From NCBI RefSeq assembly GCF_024359525.1, contig NZ_JAKZEU010000008.1:33785-97784 (forward strand): DNA of 64,000 bases. The letters run 5' to 3'. The position numbers and the translations under genes are program-made. Shown piece by piece: positions 45,238-54,133 of the stretch. The notes below the pieces were generated by a model. The model did not search any database. It had not been told where the DNA came from and saw nothing but the letters and a program-made list of their open reading frames with translations. How positions within the stretch are numbered: position 1 is the first letter of the stretch; every line of letters begins with the position of its first letter. The DNA is from Paracoccus albicereus. GTDB taxonomy: Bacteria > Pseudomonadota > Alphaproteobacteria > Rhodobacterales > Rhodobacteraceae.

Positions 45238-45885
45238 CTACAGACCCTTTTCCCGCGCGATCAGCGCCGCCTCGACCCGGTTCCGGACATGCAGTTTCTG
45301 CAGGATGTTGGTCATGTAGTGCTTGACCGTCGCCTCGCGCAGGTCGAGCTTTTCTCCGATCTCGCGATTGGACGCGCCTTGTCCGACCAGCCGCAGGATC
45401 TGTTCCTCGCGCGCGGTCAGATCGGACACCGGGTCCGCAGACTTTCCGCCGCCCGCCTGCGTCGTGCCCATCGACAGCAGCACGTGCCGGGCGAGACTGG
45501 GCGAGACGTAGCTGCCACCCGAGCGCACGCTGCGGATCGCATCGATCAGTGTGTCCGGGTCCACACCCTTCAGCACATAGCCCAACGCACCGGACTTGAT
45601 CGCCGCCACCAGATCGTCGTTCTGTTCGGACACGGTCAGCATGACGACCTTCACCGCCGGCAGTTGCCGGCTGATCGCGGCGGCGGCCTCGATCCCGCCG
45701 CCCGGCATCGACACGTCCAGAAGCGCGACATCCGGCATCGTGTCATGGGCGGCGGCCACGGCCTCTGCGGCCGAGCCGCATTCGGCCACGATCTCGAATC
45801 CGCCCGCCTCGACCAGTGACCGGGCGACGCCGCCGCGGAACATCGGATGATCGTCGGCGATCAGAACGCTGATGCTGTCGGTCAT
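45238..45885 (-). CDS. NarL/LuxR-type response regulator
   Basis: A 215-residue response regulator. The receiver domain has acidic Asp11-Asp12 (LIADDHPMFRGG), the phosphorylation site Asp57 (DVALLDVSMPGG), Thr84 and Lys106 (GYVLKGVD). The C-terminal LuxR HTH (about 150-213) reads LTAREEQILRLVGQGASNREIGEKL, followed by EATVKHYMTNILQKL. Its ATG overlaps the stop of the sensor kinase gene by 4 bases. Its targets are unknown; the neighbouring sulP and sox genes are candidates. Confidence 0.93.
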   Translation of the reverse strand: MTDSISVLIADDHPMFRGGVARSLVEAGGFEIVAECGSAAEAVAAAHDTMPDVALLDVSMPGGGIEAAAAISRQLPAVKVVMLTVSEQNDDLVAAIKSGALGYVLKGVDPDTLIDAIRSVRSGGSYVSPSLARHVLLSMGTTQAGGGKSADPVSDLTAREEQILRLVGQGASNREIGEKLDLREATVKHYMTNILQKLHVRNRVEAALIAREKGL

Positions 45886-47357
45886 GCCGCGCCGTGTCCC
45901 AGTTCAAGATGCATCGTGATCCTTGTTCCGCGACCGGGGGCGCTGTCCACGTCGAACCGCCCGCCCACGCTTTGCAGCCGCTCGCGCAGCCCGTGCAGCC
46001 CGATACGGTCGCTTGCCGCGTTCGCGTCCGGATCGAAGCCCGGACCGGCATCGGATACCGTGACGGTCAGCGCGTCGCCCTCGATCGTCCAGGCCACGCG
46101 CTGGTCCGTCGCGCCGCCGTGGCGCCAGGCATTGGCCAGCCCCTCCTGCACGAAGCGATAGATGCAGATCAGGTGGGCAAGTTCGGGCCGACGATCGGCA
46201 GCGTCGTCGTCATTTCCGTCCAGATCGACGGTGGTCATCGTGCGCGCGGAATGGGCGTTCGCCGCCCGCTGGATCGTTTCGGCGACCGAACCGCCTTCCA
46301 GCGCCGGCAGCACCATGCCGCGCGCGAGGCTTCGGATGTCGTCCAGCGCCTCGCCAAGCGCGCCCAGGATCTGCGTCGCCTCGGCCGGTCCGTCGCTGCG
46401 ATCCTTCCATGCGCCGATCCGCATCTGCGCGAAGGCCAGCGCCTGCGCCGGCCCGTCATGCAGTTCGGCGCCGACCCTTCGCAGGTGCTGTTCGTTATGC
46501 GTCGCGAACTGCTCGGCGGAATGCTGGATGCGCTGCCGCAGCTCGACATTGGTCTGGGACACGTCGGAAAGCTGGCACATCCGTGTCTGCAGTTCGCTGC
46601 GCTGCGCCTCGATGGTGCGGTGGCCGGCACGCACGATCCCGAACAGCGCGAAGAACGTGGCCAGCGAAACGCAGGCGATGACCGCCCAGGATGTCAGTCG
46701 TGCGCGCGCCAGATCACGCTCAAGCTCGGTGGCGTTCTGGTAGAATTCGGCCACGGCGATGATCTCGCCCGTCCCGATCGAGTGGATCGGATTGTAGACC
46801 TCCAGCAGCGGGACACCCAAGGCGCGCTCTCCTTCGGATTCGTCGTCGTCCAGCTCATCGAAGCCTGCCAGCAGATCACCCTGCCACGCGCGGGTCAGAT
46901 CATCCGTCGGCTCGAACCGCTGGCCGATCAGGTCCTTGTCGTTCGCGTAGGCGATGACACCGCCCGACTTCCAGATCTTCACGGACAGGATCTCGTCCGC
47001 GACGGGCGGCTGGGTCAGGACCGCGTTCAGCCGCGCGATGCTTGCGGGGGACAGCGTCTGATCCTCTGCCAGGTCCTGCGACAGCGGCGCGATGAAGCTT
47101 TCCATGTAGATCGCGGCGGAGATCGCGGAATTGCGGACGACGCCATTCTCGATCCGGCTGCTGACGAAGGCGCCGATGACCGACATTCCGATCAGGCTGA
47201 CCAGCCCGCCGACCAGTGCGAAACGAAGGTGAAGGGGCAGGGCGCGGAACCAGCGCAGCGCATCGACGCCGCGACCGCGCAACGCAGCCAGACCACGGCG
47301 CCGGTCATCGGACTGACGCAGATCACGCTTCGGTACCGGTATCGCCCCCTGGGTCAC
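45882..47357 (-). CDS. Sensor histidine kinase (NarX/HisKA_3 type)
   Basis: A 491-residue sensor with a GTG start. Two transmembrane helices (HLRFALVGGLVSLIGMSVIGAFV near 43-65 and WAVIACVSLATFFALFGIV near 224-242) bracket a periplasmic domain of about 160 residues. That domain contains an acidic patch (FDELDDDESEGE) and cache-like features (ILSVKIWKSGGVIAYANDKDLIG). The dimerisation domain has the phospho-accepting His300 in RRVGAELHDGPAQALA, and the ATPase has HLICIYRFVQEGLANAWRHG and DAGPGFDP. It is translationally coupled to the response regulator. The ligand is unknown; sulP upstream hints at an anion. Confidence 0.92.
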   Translation of the reverse strand: MTQGAIPVPKRDLRQSDDRRRGLAALRGRGVDALRWFRALPLHLRFALVGGLVSLIGMSVIGAFVSSRIENGVVRNSAISAAIYMESFIAPLSQDLAEDQTLSPASIARLNAVLTQPPVADEILSVKIWKSGGVIAYANDKDLIGQRFEPTDDLTRAWQGDLLAGFDELDDDESEGERALGVPLLEVYNPIHSIGTGEIIAVAEFYQNATELERDLARARLTSWAVIACVSLATFFALFGIVRAGHRTIEAQRSELQTRMCQLSDVSQTNVELRQRIQHSAEQFATHNEQHLRRVGAELHDGPAQALAFAQMRIGAWKDRSDGPAEATQILGALGEALDDIRSLARGMVLPALEGGSVAETIQRAANAHSARTMTTVDLDGNDDDAADRRPELAHLICIYRFVQEGLANAWRHGGATDQRVAWTIEGDALTVTVSDAGPGFDPDANAASDRIGLHGLRERLQSVGGRFDVDSAPGRGTRITMHLELGHGAA

Positions 47358-47443
47358 GGCGTCTTCTCATCGGCAAGGATCGTCCGAATAATCGAGGTGC
47401 GGGCCTTGGGGTCAACGTGTATTTTGCGGCGTGTTCCACCGCA

Positions 47444-49204
47444 TCACGCCAGACCGGCCGCGCCAGCGACACCGTGATCGCCTGCCGTCGCACCGTCCGC
47501 GCTCAGGTGCCGCCAGGCATCGTATTGCGACAGGAACACCCTTCCGCTGAGCCTATCGAGGAAGTGCGTCCCGCGCAGGCGGTCCATGACCGGGCCCTTG
47601 ACCTCGGACAGATGCAGCGACACGCCCATGTCGCGCAGTCGCTGGTCGATCGCCTCGAGGCTTTCCAGCGCCGAATAATCGACAGCGTTCACCGCCGAGA
47701 ACATCAGCACGACATGGCGGATCGCGCAGCCGCTGGTGACGCGGGCCTGGATCAGGTCCTGCAGGAACCGGACATTGACGAAATACAGGCTCTCATCCAC
47801 GCGCAGCGTCAGGATCGCGGGGTCGGTTTCGACGTCGTGGCGATGGATGTTGCGGAAATGCTGGGTGCCCGGCACCAGACCGACCTCGGCCACGTGGGGG
47901 CGCGAGGTCTTGAACAGATGCAGCAGCACCGACAGCGCCACGCCCGCCGCCACTCCGATCTCGACGCCCGCGCCCAGCGTCAGCAGGATCGTCGCGGCGA
48001 CGGCGACGAAATCGGCACGGCTGTAGCGCCAGGTCTTCTGCAGGATCGACAGATCAACGAGGCTGAGCACCGCGACGATGATGGTCGCGGCCAGCGTCGC
48101 ATTGGGCAGGTCGTGGACCAGCGGTGTCAGCGCGACGGCGGCGATGGCAAGACCCATCGCGGTGAAGGCGCCGGCCGCCGGCGTTTCCGCCCCGGCATCG
48201 TAATTCACCACGGACCGCGCGAAGCCGCCGGTGACGGGATAGCCGCCAGTGAAGGCTGCGCCCAGATTGGCGGCACCAAGTCCGATCAACTCCTGATCCG
48301 GGTCGATCCGTTGTCGTCGCTTGGCTGCCAGCGTCTGCGCGACCGACATCGATTCGACGAAGCCGATGATGGAAATCAGCGCCGCCGGTCCGATCAGGGC
48401 AGCAACCAGATCGGGCGCGAAGTCCGGCATGGTCAGCGGCGGCAGGCTTTGCGGAACCGTGCCCACGATCGCCACGCCGCGCTCGTCAAGCGACATCCCC
48501 CATACCGCAAGCGTGGTCGCGGCGACCGCCGCGACCGGACCGGCACGCGACAGCAGGTCGGCCGTCAGAGGCGGGAGGCCCAGCCGAAGCAGGGCGGGCT
48601 TCAGGTTCTTGCGGACCCAGAACAGGAATGCGGTCGCCGACACGCCGATGATCAGCGTGAGCGCGTTTGCCTGTCCGAGATTGCCGGCCAGCGAAGCCAG
48701 CATCTCGGGCAGGGTGTGGCCGCCGCCGGGGATGCCGAGGATATGGCGCAGCTGGCTGACGGCGATCAGGATGCCGGACGCGGTGATGAAGCCCGCAATG
48801 ACAGGGTGGCTGAGGAAATTGGCCAGAAAGCCCAGCCGGAACACGCCCATCAGCAGCAGGATCCCGCCCGACAGGAAGGCCAGCGTCAACGCGGCTGCGG
48901 CGTAGCCTGCCGTTCCCTGATCCGCGACCTGCCCGATGGCCGATGCGGTCAGCAGCGAGACGACCGCGACCGGGCCGACCGCCAGCGTCCGACTGGTCCC
49001 GAAGATGGCGTAAAGCAGGATCGGCATGATCGAGGCATAGATCCCCGCCTCGGGCGGAAGGCCCGCCAGCAGTGCATAGGCCAGCGATTGCGGGATCAGC
49101 ATGATCGTCACGATCACCGCCGCGATCATGTCGTTGGCAAAGGCCTGCCGCGTATAGGCGCGGCCCCAGTTCAGGATCGGGACGTATCGGCGCAATCCGG
49201 TCAT
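47444..49204 (-). CDS. SulP-family anion transporter with STAS domain
   Basis: A 586-residue SulP/SLC26 protein. The family's opening is seen in NDMIAAVIVTIMLIPQSLAYALLAGLPPEAGIYAS, and GTSRTLAVGPVAVVSLLTA continues the core of about 14 helices. A C-terminal STAS domain (about 445-560) includes VVLMFSAVNAVDYSALESLEAID. The family moves sulfate, bicarbonate or related anions. It lies 27 bases after soxT on the same strand and so probably belongs to the soxS-soxR-soxT unit. Sulfate handling during thiosulfate oxidation is a likely role, with direction unknown. Confidence 0.92.
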   Translation of the reverse strand: MTGLRRYVPILNWGRAYTRQAFANDMIAAVIVTIMLIPQSLAYALLAGLPPEAGIYASIMPILLYAIFGTSRTLAVGPVAVVSLLTASAIGQVADQGTAGYAAAALTLAFLSGGILLLMGVFRLGFLANFLSHPVIAGFITASGILIAVSQLRHILGIPGGGHTLPEMLASLAGNLGQANALTLIIGVSATAFLFWVRKNLKPALLRLGLPPLTADLLSRAGPVAAVAATTLAVWGMSLDERGVAIVGTVPQSLPPLTMPDFAPDLVAALIGPAALISIIGFVESMSVAQTLAAKRRQRIDPDQELIGLGAANLGAAFTGGYPVTGGFARSVVNYDAGAETPAAGAFTAMGLAIAAVALTPLVHDLPNATLAATIIVAVLSLVDLSILQKTWRYSRADFVAVAATILLTLGAGVEIGVAAGVALSVLLHLFKTSRPHVAEVGLVPGTQHFRNIHRHDVETDPAILTLRVDESLYFVNVRFLQDLIQARVTSGCAIRHVVLMFSAVNAVDYSALESLEAIDQRLRDMGVSLHLSEVKGPVMDRLRGTHFLDRLSGRVFLSQYDAWRHLSADGATAGDHGVAGAAGLA

Positions 49205-49231
49205 GGTCCTGTCGGTTCGGCGAACGGGTGG

Positions 49232-50272
49232 TCAGATGCTGGCGATGCGCCCCTCGATCAGCAGCCGCAGGCCCAGCACCGCGCCCAGCCAGATGCCGGC
49301 CATCGTCACCGGCGCGGTCGCGGCCATGACCGAGGCGGCGGACAGGCCCTGACCGACACTGCAGCCGAAGGCCAGAACAGCGCCCGCGCCCATCAGCGCG
49401 GCGCCGCCGATCTGGCGGCGCAATTCCCGGCCGTCGTCGCACGCTTCCCAGCGGAAGCGCCCCTGCCAGCGGCTGCCCGCGAAAGCGCCCAGAACGACGC
49501 CGAGGACCGAGCCGATGCCGAAGCTCGGCTGGATGCCGGTTGCAAGCATGACGTAAAGCAGTGTGTCGCCCAGCGGCACGGCGAAACTGTGCGAAACCGA
49601 AGGCGCGTCCATCAGCGCCGCCTGCGAGATCAGGTCGGACCCGACGAAGCCCGAGGCGACGGCAAGGCCCACCGGCACGCCCCACATGACCCGCAGGCCG
49701 TCCGCGCGCCAGATGCCAAGGGCAAGCAGGGCTGTGCCAGCGATGAGGGCGAAGATCGCCGGCGTGATCCCTGTCGCGAGGGCCAACCCGTCGGTCAGAC
49801 GCGCGGGCCCGCCGAACGTCGTCGCTTCCTGGAACGCCGCGCGCAGGGGGCCGAAGGGGCCCGACACCATCGCCATCGCGCTAAGCCCCATGACGACGAC
49901 GATGACGAAGGACCGCAGCGCGCCCCCGCCCAGCCGGGCCAGCGCGCCGTAACCGCAATTGCCTGCCAGCGCCATGCCCAGGCCGAAGATCAGACCGCCC
50001 AGCGCGGCGGCCGGGTAGCTGGGCGGCAGTGACAGGTAGATGGCGGAAGCCGGATCGAACAGGCCCGCCGCCTCGGCCGCGACCAGCGTCAGGATCGCGA
50101 CGCCCAAAGCGACCGCCCACATCCGCGCGCGGGTGGTCGATCCGCCATAGTGGAAATCCTCGATCGCGCCCAGCGTGCAGAACCGCCCGACCCGGGCCGC
50201 GAAGCCCAGCACCAGGCCCCCCGCCAGGCCGATGCCGGCCAGCGCCATGCTGTCGCCCGATAGGTCGAGCAT
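49232..50272 (-). CDS. soxT: SoxT, YeeE/YedE-family sulfur-compound transporter
   Basis: A 346-residue membrane protein with about nine helices, of the YeeE/YedE (TsuA-like) family. Conserved cysteine motifs are GFAARVGRFCTLGAIEDF near the start, GMALAGNCGYGAL in the middle and LAFGCSVGQGLSA near the end; in TsuA such cysteines guide thiosulfate. I chose ATG 50272 (MLDLSGDSMAL), with GGGAGG 6 bases upstream. Directly downstream of soxR, it is the expected SoxT. It may import a sulfur compound as substrate or signal for SoxR. Confidence 0.9.
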   Translation of the reverse strand: MLDLSGDSMALAGIGLAGGLVLGFAARVGRFCTLGAIEDFHYGGSTTRARMWAVALGVAILTLVAAEAAGLFDPASAIYLSLPPSYPAAALGGLIFGLGMALAGNCGYGALARLGGGALRSFVIVVVMGLSAMAMVSGPFGPLRAAFQEATTFGGPARLTDGLALATGITPAIFALIAGTALLALGIWRADGLRVMWGVPVGLAVASGFVGSDLISQAALMDAPSVSHSFAVPLGDTLLYVMLATGIQPSFGIGSVLGVVLGAFAGSRWQGRFRWEACDDGRELRRQIGGAALMGAGAVLAFGCSVGQGLSAASVMAATAPVTMAGIWLGAVLGLRLLIEGRIASI

Positions 50273-50326
50273 CCGCATCCTCCCTTGCACGGCGCGTCTC
50301 CCGCGCGCCTCTGCGCTTCGACCGTG

Positions 50327-50740
50327 TCAGCGGCCCGGCTGGCAGAACAGCTCGTAGACCAGTTCGATGATCCGACGCGGCCGGTCGTCGGCCAGACTGT
50401 AATAGATCGTCTTGCCGTCGCGGCGCGGCTCGACCAGGCCCTCCAGCCGCAGGCGCGACAATTGCTGGGACACGGCCGCCTGCCGCGCGGACAACAGCCG
50501 CTCAAGCTCTCCTACGGACTTCTCTCCCGTTGCCAGATGGCACAGGATCATCAGGCGTCCTTCGTGGCTGATCGCCTTGAGGAAATCGGCCGCGTCGCAA
50601 GCCTGTCGGGCCATCCGGTCCAGTTCGGAATCGGACAGGTTCTCGTCGAAGACGGGAAGCCGGGCCGCCGTCGCGGCAGAGCCGTAGCCGGCGCCGGTCT
50701 CGGCGGCGAAAAACGGCAGGATTCGGGTCGCGCGTATCAT
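50327..50740 (-). CDS. soxR: Sox-cluster ArsR-family repressor SoxR
   Basis: A 137-residue ArsR-family repressor. The winged HTH is in SVGELERLLSARQAAVSQQLSRLRLEGLVEPRRDGKTIYYSL. Cysteines at about 48 (ARQACDAADF), 67 (LMILCHLA) and near the C-terminus (ELFCQPGR) could sense per/polysulfide, as in the related SqrR/BigR/YgaV group. In Paracoccus SoxR represses the sox genes until thiosulfate is present. Its ATG overlaps the soxS stop. The first 35 residues are atypical, so the true start may be further in. Confidence 0.9.
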   Translation of the reverse strand: MIRATRILPFFAAETGAGYGSAATAARLPVFDENLSDSELDRMARQACDAADFLKAISHEGRLMILCHLATGEKSVGELERLLSARQAAVSQQLSRLRLEGLVEPRRDGKTIYYSLADDRPRRIIELVYELFCQPGR

Positions 50741-51177
50741 CAGGGCGATGTGTCCCTTTGGGCTGCGTTGGGGCTCTCTGCTACGGAAACACCCGCATCT
50801 GTCAACATTTCGTCCAGGAGAGGCCAGAAAAAGTCCTCACCCGGATAGCCTTCGATCCGCGCGATTTCGGTCCCGTCGCGGGCCAGCACGAAGGTTGGCG
50901 TCAGGATCGGCGGCGATTCGACCGTGACATCGTCGGGCAGCGGATCGTGGATGTCGATCCGGCGCAGCGGCGCGGCCCGGCCTTCGGCGGTTTTCGGATA
51001 GGCCTCGGACACGTCCTGATCCCAACGCCGGCAATAGATGCAGCCTGCCTGTTCGAACATCAGCAGTTCGATCACCTGCTCGGGTGCGGTCGGTGCCTGA
51101 TCGGCAACGGCCATGCCAGTTCCGCCCGAAAGAACGAGCAGGATCGGCAGAAGCAGGTTTCGCAGCAGAGGGATCAT
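50740..51177 (-). CDS. soxS: Periplasmic thioredoxin SoxS
   Basis: A 145-residue exported thioredoxin-fold protein. The start at 51177 gives the signal peptide MIPLLRNLLLPILLVLSGG, ending near AVADQ. The active site is CIYC in FEQAGCIYCRRWDQDV. In Paracoccus pantotrophus SoxS keeps the SoxYZ carrier cysteine in an active reduced state. It diverges from soxV across 100 bases and is the first gene of soxS-soxR-soxT. The frame is open upstream to 51309, but that version lacks a signal peptide start. Confidence 0.92.
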   Translation of the reverse strand: MIPLLRNLLLPILLVLSGGTGMAVADQAPTAPEQVIELLMFEQAGCIYCRRWDQDVSEAYPKTAEGRAAPLRRIDIHDPLPDDVTVESPPILTPTFVLARDGTEIARIEGYPGEDFFWPLLDEMLTDAGVSVAESPNAAQRDTSP

Positions 51178-51277
51178 TGACGCGGACGCGGTTCTATCTA
51201 ATTCTTTGAAGATGTGAATACAGGCGCTCCTGTCAAGTGTCACCGACCGGCGCGCGTCCTTCCTTTCGGGTTCAAGC
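51178..51277. promoter_or_regulatory. soxS-soxV divergent promoter region
   Basis: This 100-base region separates soxS and soxV. Its centre (51196-51222) is AT-rich in a GC-rich surrounding. It contains ATTC (51201-51204) and GAAT (51216-51219) as an inverted pair 11 bases apart, and TTC-TTT-GAA at 51202-51210. SoxR of Paracoccus binds the equivalent region, so it is the probable operator. Confidence 0.6.
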
Positions 51278-52018
51278 ATGTTCGACATCACGATCTGGAG
51301 CGCCTTCATCGGCGGGCTCGTCGTCTTCTTCTCGCCTTGCGTGCTGCCGATCGTGCCGTTCTACCTGTCCTACATGGCAGGCGCCTCGATGGCCGAAATC
51401 AATGACAGCGGCAGCCTGCCCGCCGGCGTCCGGGCGCGGGCCGTCGCGGCGTCAATCATGTTTTCGTTGGGAATCATCACCATCTTCGTGCTGCTGGGTG
51501 CGGCCGCCTTCGGGCTGAGTCAGGCGTTCCGTGAACATGTCACCACGTTCCGCTACATCGCGGCGGGCATCGTCTTCATCATGGCGCTGCACTTCCTGGG
51601 CGTGGTCCGCATCCCGCTTCTGAACCGCAGCTTCCAGATGGACACCGGCAACCCGGCCAAGATGAACGTCTTCGGCGCCTATCTGGTCGGCCTGGCCTTC
51701 GCCGCCGGCTGGACGCCCTGTGTGGGCGGGGTGCTGACCGGGGTCATGTTCACCGCCAGCCAGGAGGCGACGGCCTGGCAGGGGCTGGGCCTGATGCTGA
51801 TCTTCGGTATCGGTATGACGCTGCCCTTCGTCGCCGCCTCGCTGTTCATCGGCCCGTTCCTGCGCTTTGCCAAATCGTTTCGCCGCCACCTGCCCAAGGT
51901 GGAAAAGGCGATGGGTCTGCTGCTGGTCCTGTTTTCCGTTCTGATCGCCTCGGGGTCGGTCAACATGATCGCAAACTGGATGATCGAGACCTTCCCCATC
52001 TTCCTGCAACTGGCCTAG
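51278..52018 (+). CDS. soxV: CcdA-type thiol-electron transporter SoxV
   Basis: A 246-residue membrane protein of the CcdA/DsbD family with six helices. The conserved cysteines are in FSPCVLPIVPFYLSYMAG and GWTPCVGGVLTGVMF. It carries reducing equivalents from cytoplasmic thioredoxin across the membrane to periplasmic SoxW/SoxS. The ATG at 51278 is the first after the divergent promoter. soxW starts 29 bases after the stop. Confidence 0.94.
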   Translation: MFDITIWSAFIGGLVVFFSPCVLPIVPFYLSYMAGASMAEINDSGSLPAGVRARAVAASIMFSLGIITIFVLLGAAAFGLSQAFREHVTTFRYIAAGIVFIMALHFLGVVRIPLLNRSFQMDTGNPAKMNVFGAYLVGLAFAAGWTPCVGGVLTGVMFTASQEATAWQGLGLMLIFGIGMTLPFVAASLFIGPFLRFAKSFRRHLPKVEKAMGLLLVLFSVLIASGSVNMIANWMIETFPIFLQLA

Positions 52019-52047
52019 GATCGGCCATACGCGAAAGGAGCCTGCCG

Positions 52048-52620
52048 ATGCTGCGCCGCACGATGATCATGGCTTTGACCGCCCTCGCGCTCGCCTCGCC
52101 CGTGTGCGCGGTCGAGCTGGGCGACGACGGTCTGCACAAGGCGCCCTGGCTGCGCGAGACCTTCAAGGACCTGCGTGAGGATCTGGCCGAGGCCGAGGCC
52201 AACGACCAGCGATTGATGGTCATCATCGAACAGCGGGGCTGCATCTATTGCACCCGGATGCACGAAGAGGTCTTCGTCCAGCCCGAGATCGAAGAGATGT
52301 TGGAAAACGATTATTTCGTCGTGCGGCTGAACATGTTCGGCGATGTCGAGGTCACCGATTTCGATGGCACGACCTTGCCCGAAAAGCAGATGGTCGCGAA
52401 ATGGGGCGCGCTGTTCACGCCGACCATGATGTTCTTTCCCCATGACGTGCCCGAGGGTGAAACGGCGACGCAGGCGGCCGTGGCGACGATGCCCGGCGCC
52501 TTCGGCGCCTCGACCACGTTCGATCTGTTGAACTGGGTGCGTGACGAAGGCTATCTGGGCGAAGAGGGCTTCCAGACCTACCACGCCAGGATGCACAATG
52601 CCCGCGAGGGTGGGGGCTGA
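52048..52620 (+). CDS. soxW: Periplasmic thioredoxin SoxW
   Basis: A 190-residue exported thioredoxin-fold protein. A signal peptide (MLRRTMIMALTALALASPVCA) precedes the active site CIYC in IIEQRGCIYCTRMHEEVF. A cis-proline region follows in WGALFTPTMMFFP. SoxW is the partner of SoxV and its reduced form passes electrons to the sulfur-oxidation proteins. The CIYC motif is the same as in soxS. About 139 bases with a possible promoter separate it from soxX. Confidence 0.92.
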   Translation: MLRRTMIMALTALALASPVCAVELGDDGLHKAPWLRETFKDLREDLAEAEANDQRLMVIIEQRGCIYCTRMHEEVFVQPEIEEMLENDYFVVRLNMFGDVEVTDFDGTTLPEKQMVAKWGALFTPTMMFFPHDVPEGETATQAAVATMPGAFGASTTFDLLNWVRDEGYLGEEGFQTYHARMHNAREGGG

Positions 52621-52668
52621 CGAAGGCCGTTGCCGCGAAGAAACAAAATCAAGGATTGAAATACGTTG

Positions 52669-52697
52669 TTGCATGGCGGGCAAAGTCGCGGCTAGAC
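52669..52697 (+). promoter_or_regulatory. Putative sigma70-type promoter of soxXYZA
   Basis: TTGCAT and CTAGAC are separated by 17 bases, 63 bases before the soxX start. The match to consensus is moderate (four of six at -35). In Paracoccus pantotrophus a promoter is known between soxW and soxX, which supports the assignment. Confidence 0.4.
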
Positions 52698-52759
52698 TGC
52701 CTGCAAGAATCCAGGTCGGCATCCAGCCTCCGCCGAACCCAGAGATCCGGGAGGGAACC

Positions 52760-53254
52760 ATGAGGCACTCGACAGGACTGGCCGCGCTGGCCATCGTCTT
52801 CGGCACCACGTTCGCCACCGCGACCGCTTTCGCCGAAACGGCCCCGAAGGATGTCGCCTTCGATGAATATGGCGAAGTCGCCGAAAGCCTGACCGGCACC
52901 GCCGGTGACCCCGAAAGCGGCGCGGCGTTGATGGACCGTGGCAAGGGCAACTGCATCGCGTGCCATCAGGTCAGCGATCTGTCCGAACTTCCCTTCCAGG
53001 GCGATATCGGGCCCTCGCTCGACGGCGCCGCCGGACGGTGGAGCGAGGCGCAGTTGCGCGGCATCGTGGTGAACGCGAAGAACACCTTCCCGGACACGAT
53101 GATGCCTTCATTTTACCATACCGGCCCTTATATCCGGCCCGGTGACGGCTTTACCGGCAAGGCGCCCGAAGGTGAGTTGCCCCCGATCCTGACCGCTCAG
53201 GCGGTCGAGGATGTGGTGGCCTACCTGATGACGCTGACGGACGAGCAGAACTGA
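52760..53254 (+). CDS. soxX: SoxX, monoheme cytochrome c subunit of SoxAX
   Basis: A 164-residue exported monoheme cytochrome c. The start at 52760 (GAGGGAACC upstream) gives a signal peptide ending near TAFAE. The heme motif CIACH is at residues 65-69 (DRGKGNCIACHQVSDL), and the methionine ligand probably lies in PDTMMPSFYHTGPY. SoxX pairs with SoxA and accepts electrons when thiosulfate is attached to SoxY. It begins soxXYZA. Confidence 0.96.
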   Translation: MRHSTGLAALAIVFGTTFATATAFAETAPKDVAFDEYGEVAESLTGTAGDPESGAALMDRGKGNCIACHQVSDLSELPFQGDIGPSLDGAAGRWSEAQLRGIVVNAKNTFPDTMMPSFYHTGPYIRPGDGFTGKAPEGELPPILTAQAVEDVVAYLMTLTDEQN

Positions 53255-53328
53255 AGCTTAACCGGCGCAGGCGTCGCGCCCCGATGCCCGCCGCGATCGA
53301 AACCGACAACGGGAGGATGAGACCACCC

Positions 53329-53751
53329 ATGATTATGACCCGCAGAAAGACCCTGGCCACCGGGATCGGCGCGATGGGCGCCGCCCTGTTCGTGCCGCAA
53401 CTGGCGATGGCCGCCACCACCGAAGAGGCGATCTCGGCCTTTACCGGCGGCGCGACGCCGGGCGAGGGCGATCTGACGCTGACCGCCCCGGAAATCGCCG
53501 AGAACGGCAACACCGTGCCGATCGAGGTCAGCGCACCCGGCGCGGAGTCGATCATCATCCTTGCGGCCGGCAACCCGAACCCGGACGTCGCCACGTTCAA
53601 CTTCGGTCCGCTGGCGGGTGAGCAGTCGGCCTCGACCCGGATCCGTCTTGCGAAAACGCAGGATGTCGTCGCGGTCGCGAAGATGTCCGACGGTTCGTTC
53701 ATCCAGGCGAAACAGGAAGTCAAAGTCACCATCGGCGGCTGCGGCGGCTGA
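53329..53751 (+). CDS. soxY: SoxY, sulfur-carrier subunit
   Basis: A 140-residue SoxY protein. The twin-arginine-type signal MIMTRRKTLATGIGAMG ends near AMAAT, fitting Tat export of the folded SoxYZ complex. It ends in the carrier motif GGCGG, with Cys138, on which sulfur intermediates are carried covalently. I chose ATG 53329 (GGGAGG 12 bases upstream); ATG 53335 and the upstream 53284 are alternatives. soxZ starts 24 bases later. Confidence 0.96.
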   Translation: MIMTRRKTLATGIGAMGAALFVPQLAMAATTEEAISAFTGGATPGEGDLTLTAPEIAENGNTVPIEVSAPGAESIIILAAGNPNPDVATFNFGPLAGEQSASTRIRLAKTQDVVAVAKMSDGSFIQAKQEVKVTIGGCGG

Positions 53752-53775
53752 GGTCAGGCACAGGAGAAGACAGAC

Positions 53776-54105
53776 ATGGCAGAGAATGTGACCCCTCGGG
53801 TCCGCGTGCCCAGCGAAGCGACGGCCGGCGAGGTCGTGACCATCAAGACGCTGATTTCGCACACGATGGAATCCGGGCAGCGCAAGGACGATCAGGGCAA
53901 CGTCATCCCGCGCTCGATCATCAACCGCTTCGTCGCCGCTTTCAACGGCGAGACGATCATCGACGTGACGCTGGAACCGGCGATCTCGACCAACCCGTAT
54001 TTCGAGTTCGACGCGAAGATCCCGGAATCGGGGACGATGACCTTCACGTGGTATGACGACGACGGTTCCACCTACGAAGACGCGCATGACATCACGGTCG
54101 GCTGA
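53776..54105 (+). CDS. soxZ: SoxZ, sulfur-carrier chaperone subunit
   Basis: A 109-residue Ig-like beta protein without a signal peptide, exported with SoxY. Typical SoxZ segments are RVRVPSEATAGEVVTIKTLISHTMESGQR at the start, NRFVAAFNGETIIDVTLEPAISTNPYFEF in the middle and FTWYDDDGSTYED near the end. It forms the heterodimer with SoxY that shuttles between SoxAX, SoxB and SoxCD. Confidence 0.97.
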   Translation: MAENVTPRVRVPSEATAGEVVTIKTLISHTMESGQRKDDQGNVIPRSIINRFVAAFNGETIIDVTLEPAISTNPYFEFDAKIPESGTMTFTWYDDDGSTYEDAHDITVG

Positions 54106-54133
54106 AGCCGGCCGGGCAGGGAGGAGAGACGCC

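Noticed and set aside
47216..50032. Open frame of more than 900 codons on the plus strand
   Set aside because: It runs antisense to sulP and soxT, is very rich in Arg, Gln, Asp and His, and has no recognisable domain. In GC-rich DNA such frames arise opposite real genes.
52649..52659. TCAA-GGA-TTGA inverted repeat before soxX as an FNR-like site
   Set aside because: Half-sites are in the wrong orientation and spacing for FNR, and four-base arms are expected by chance.
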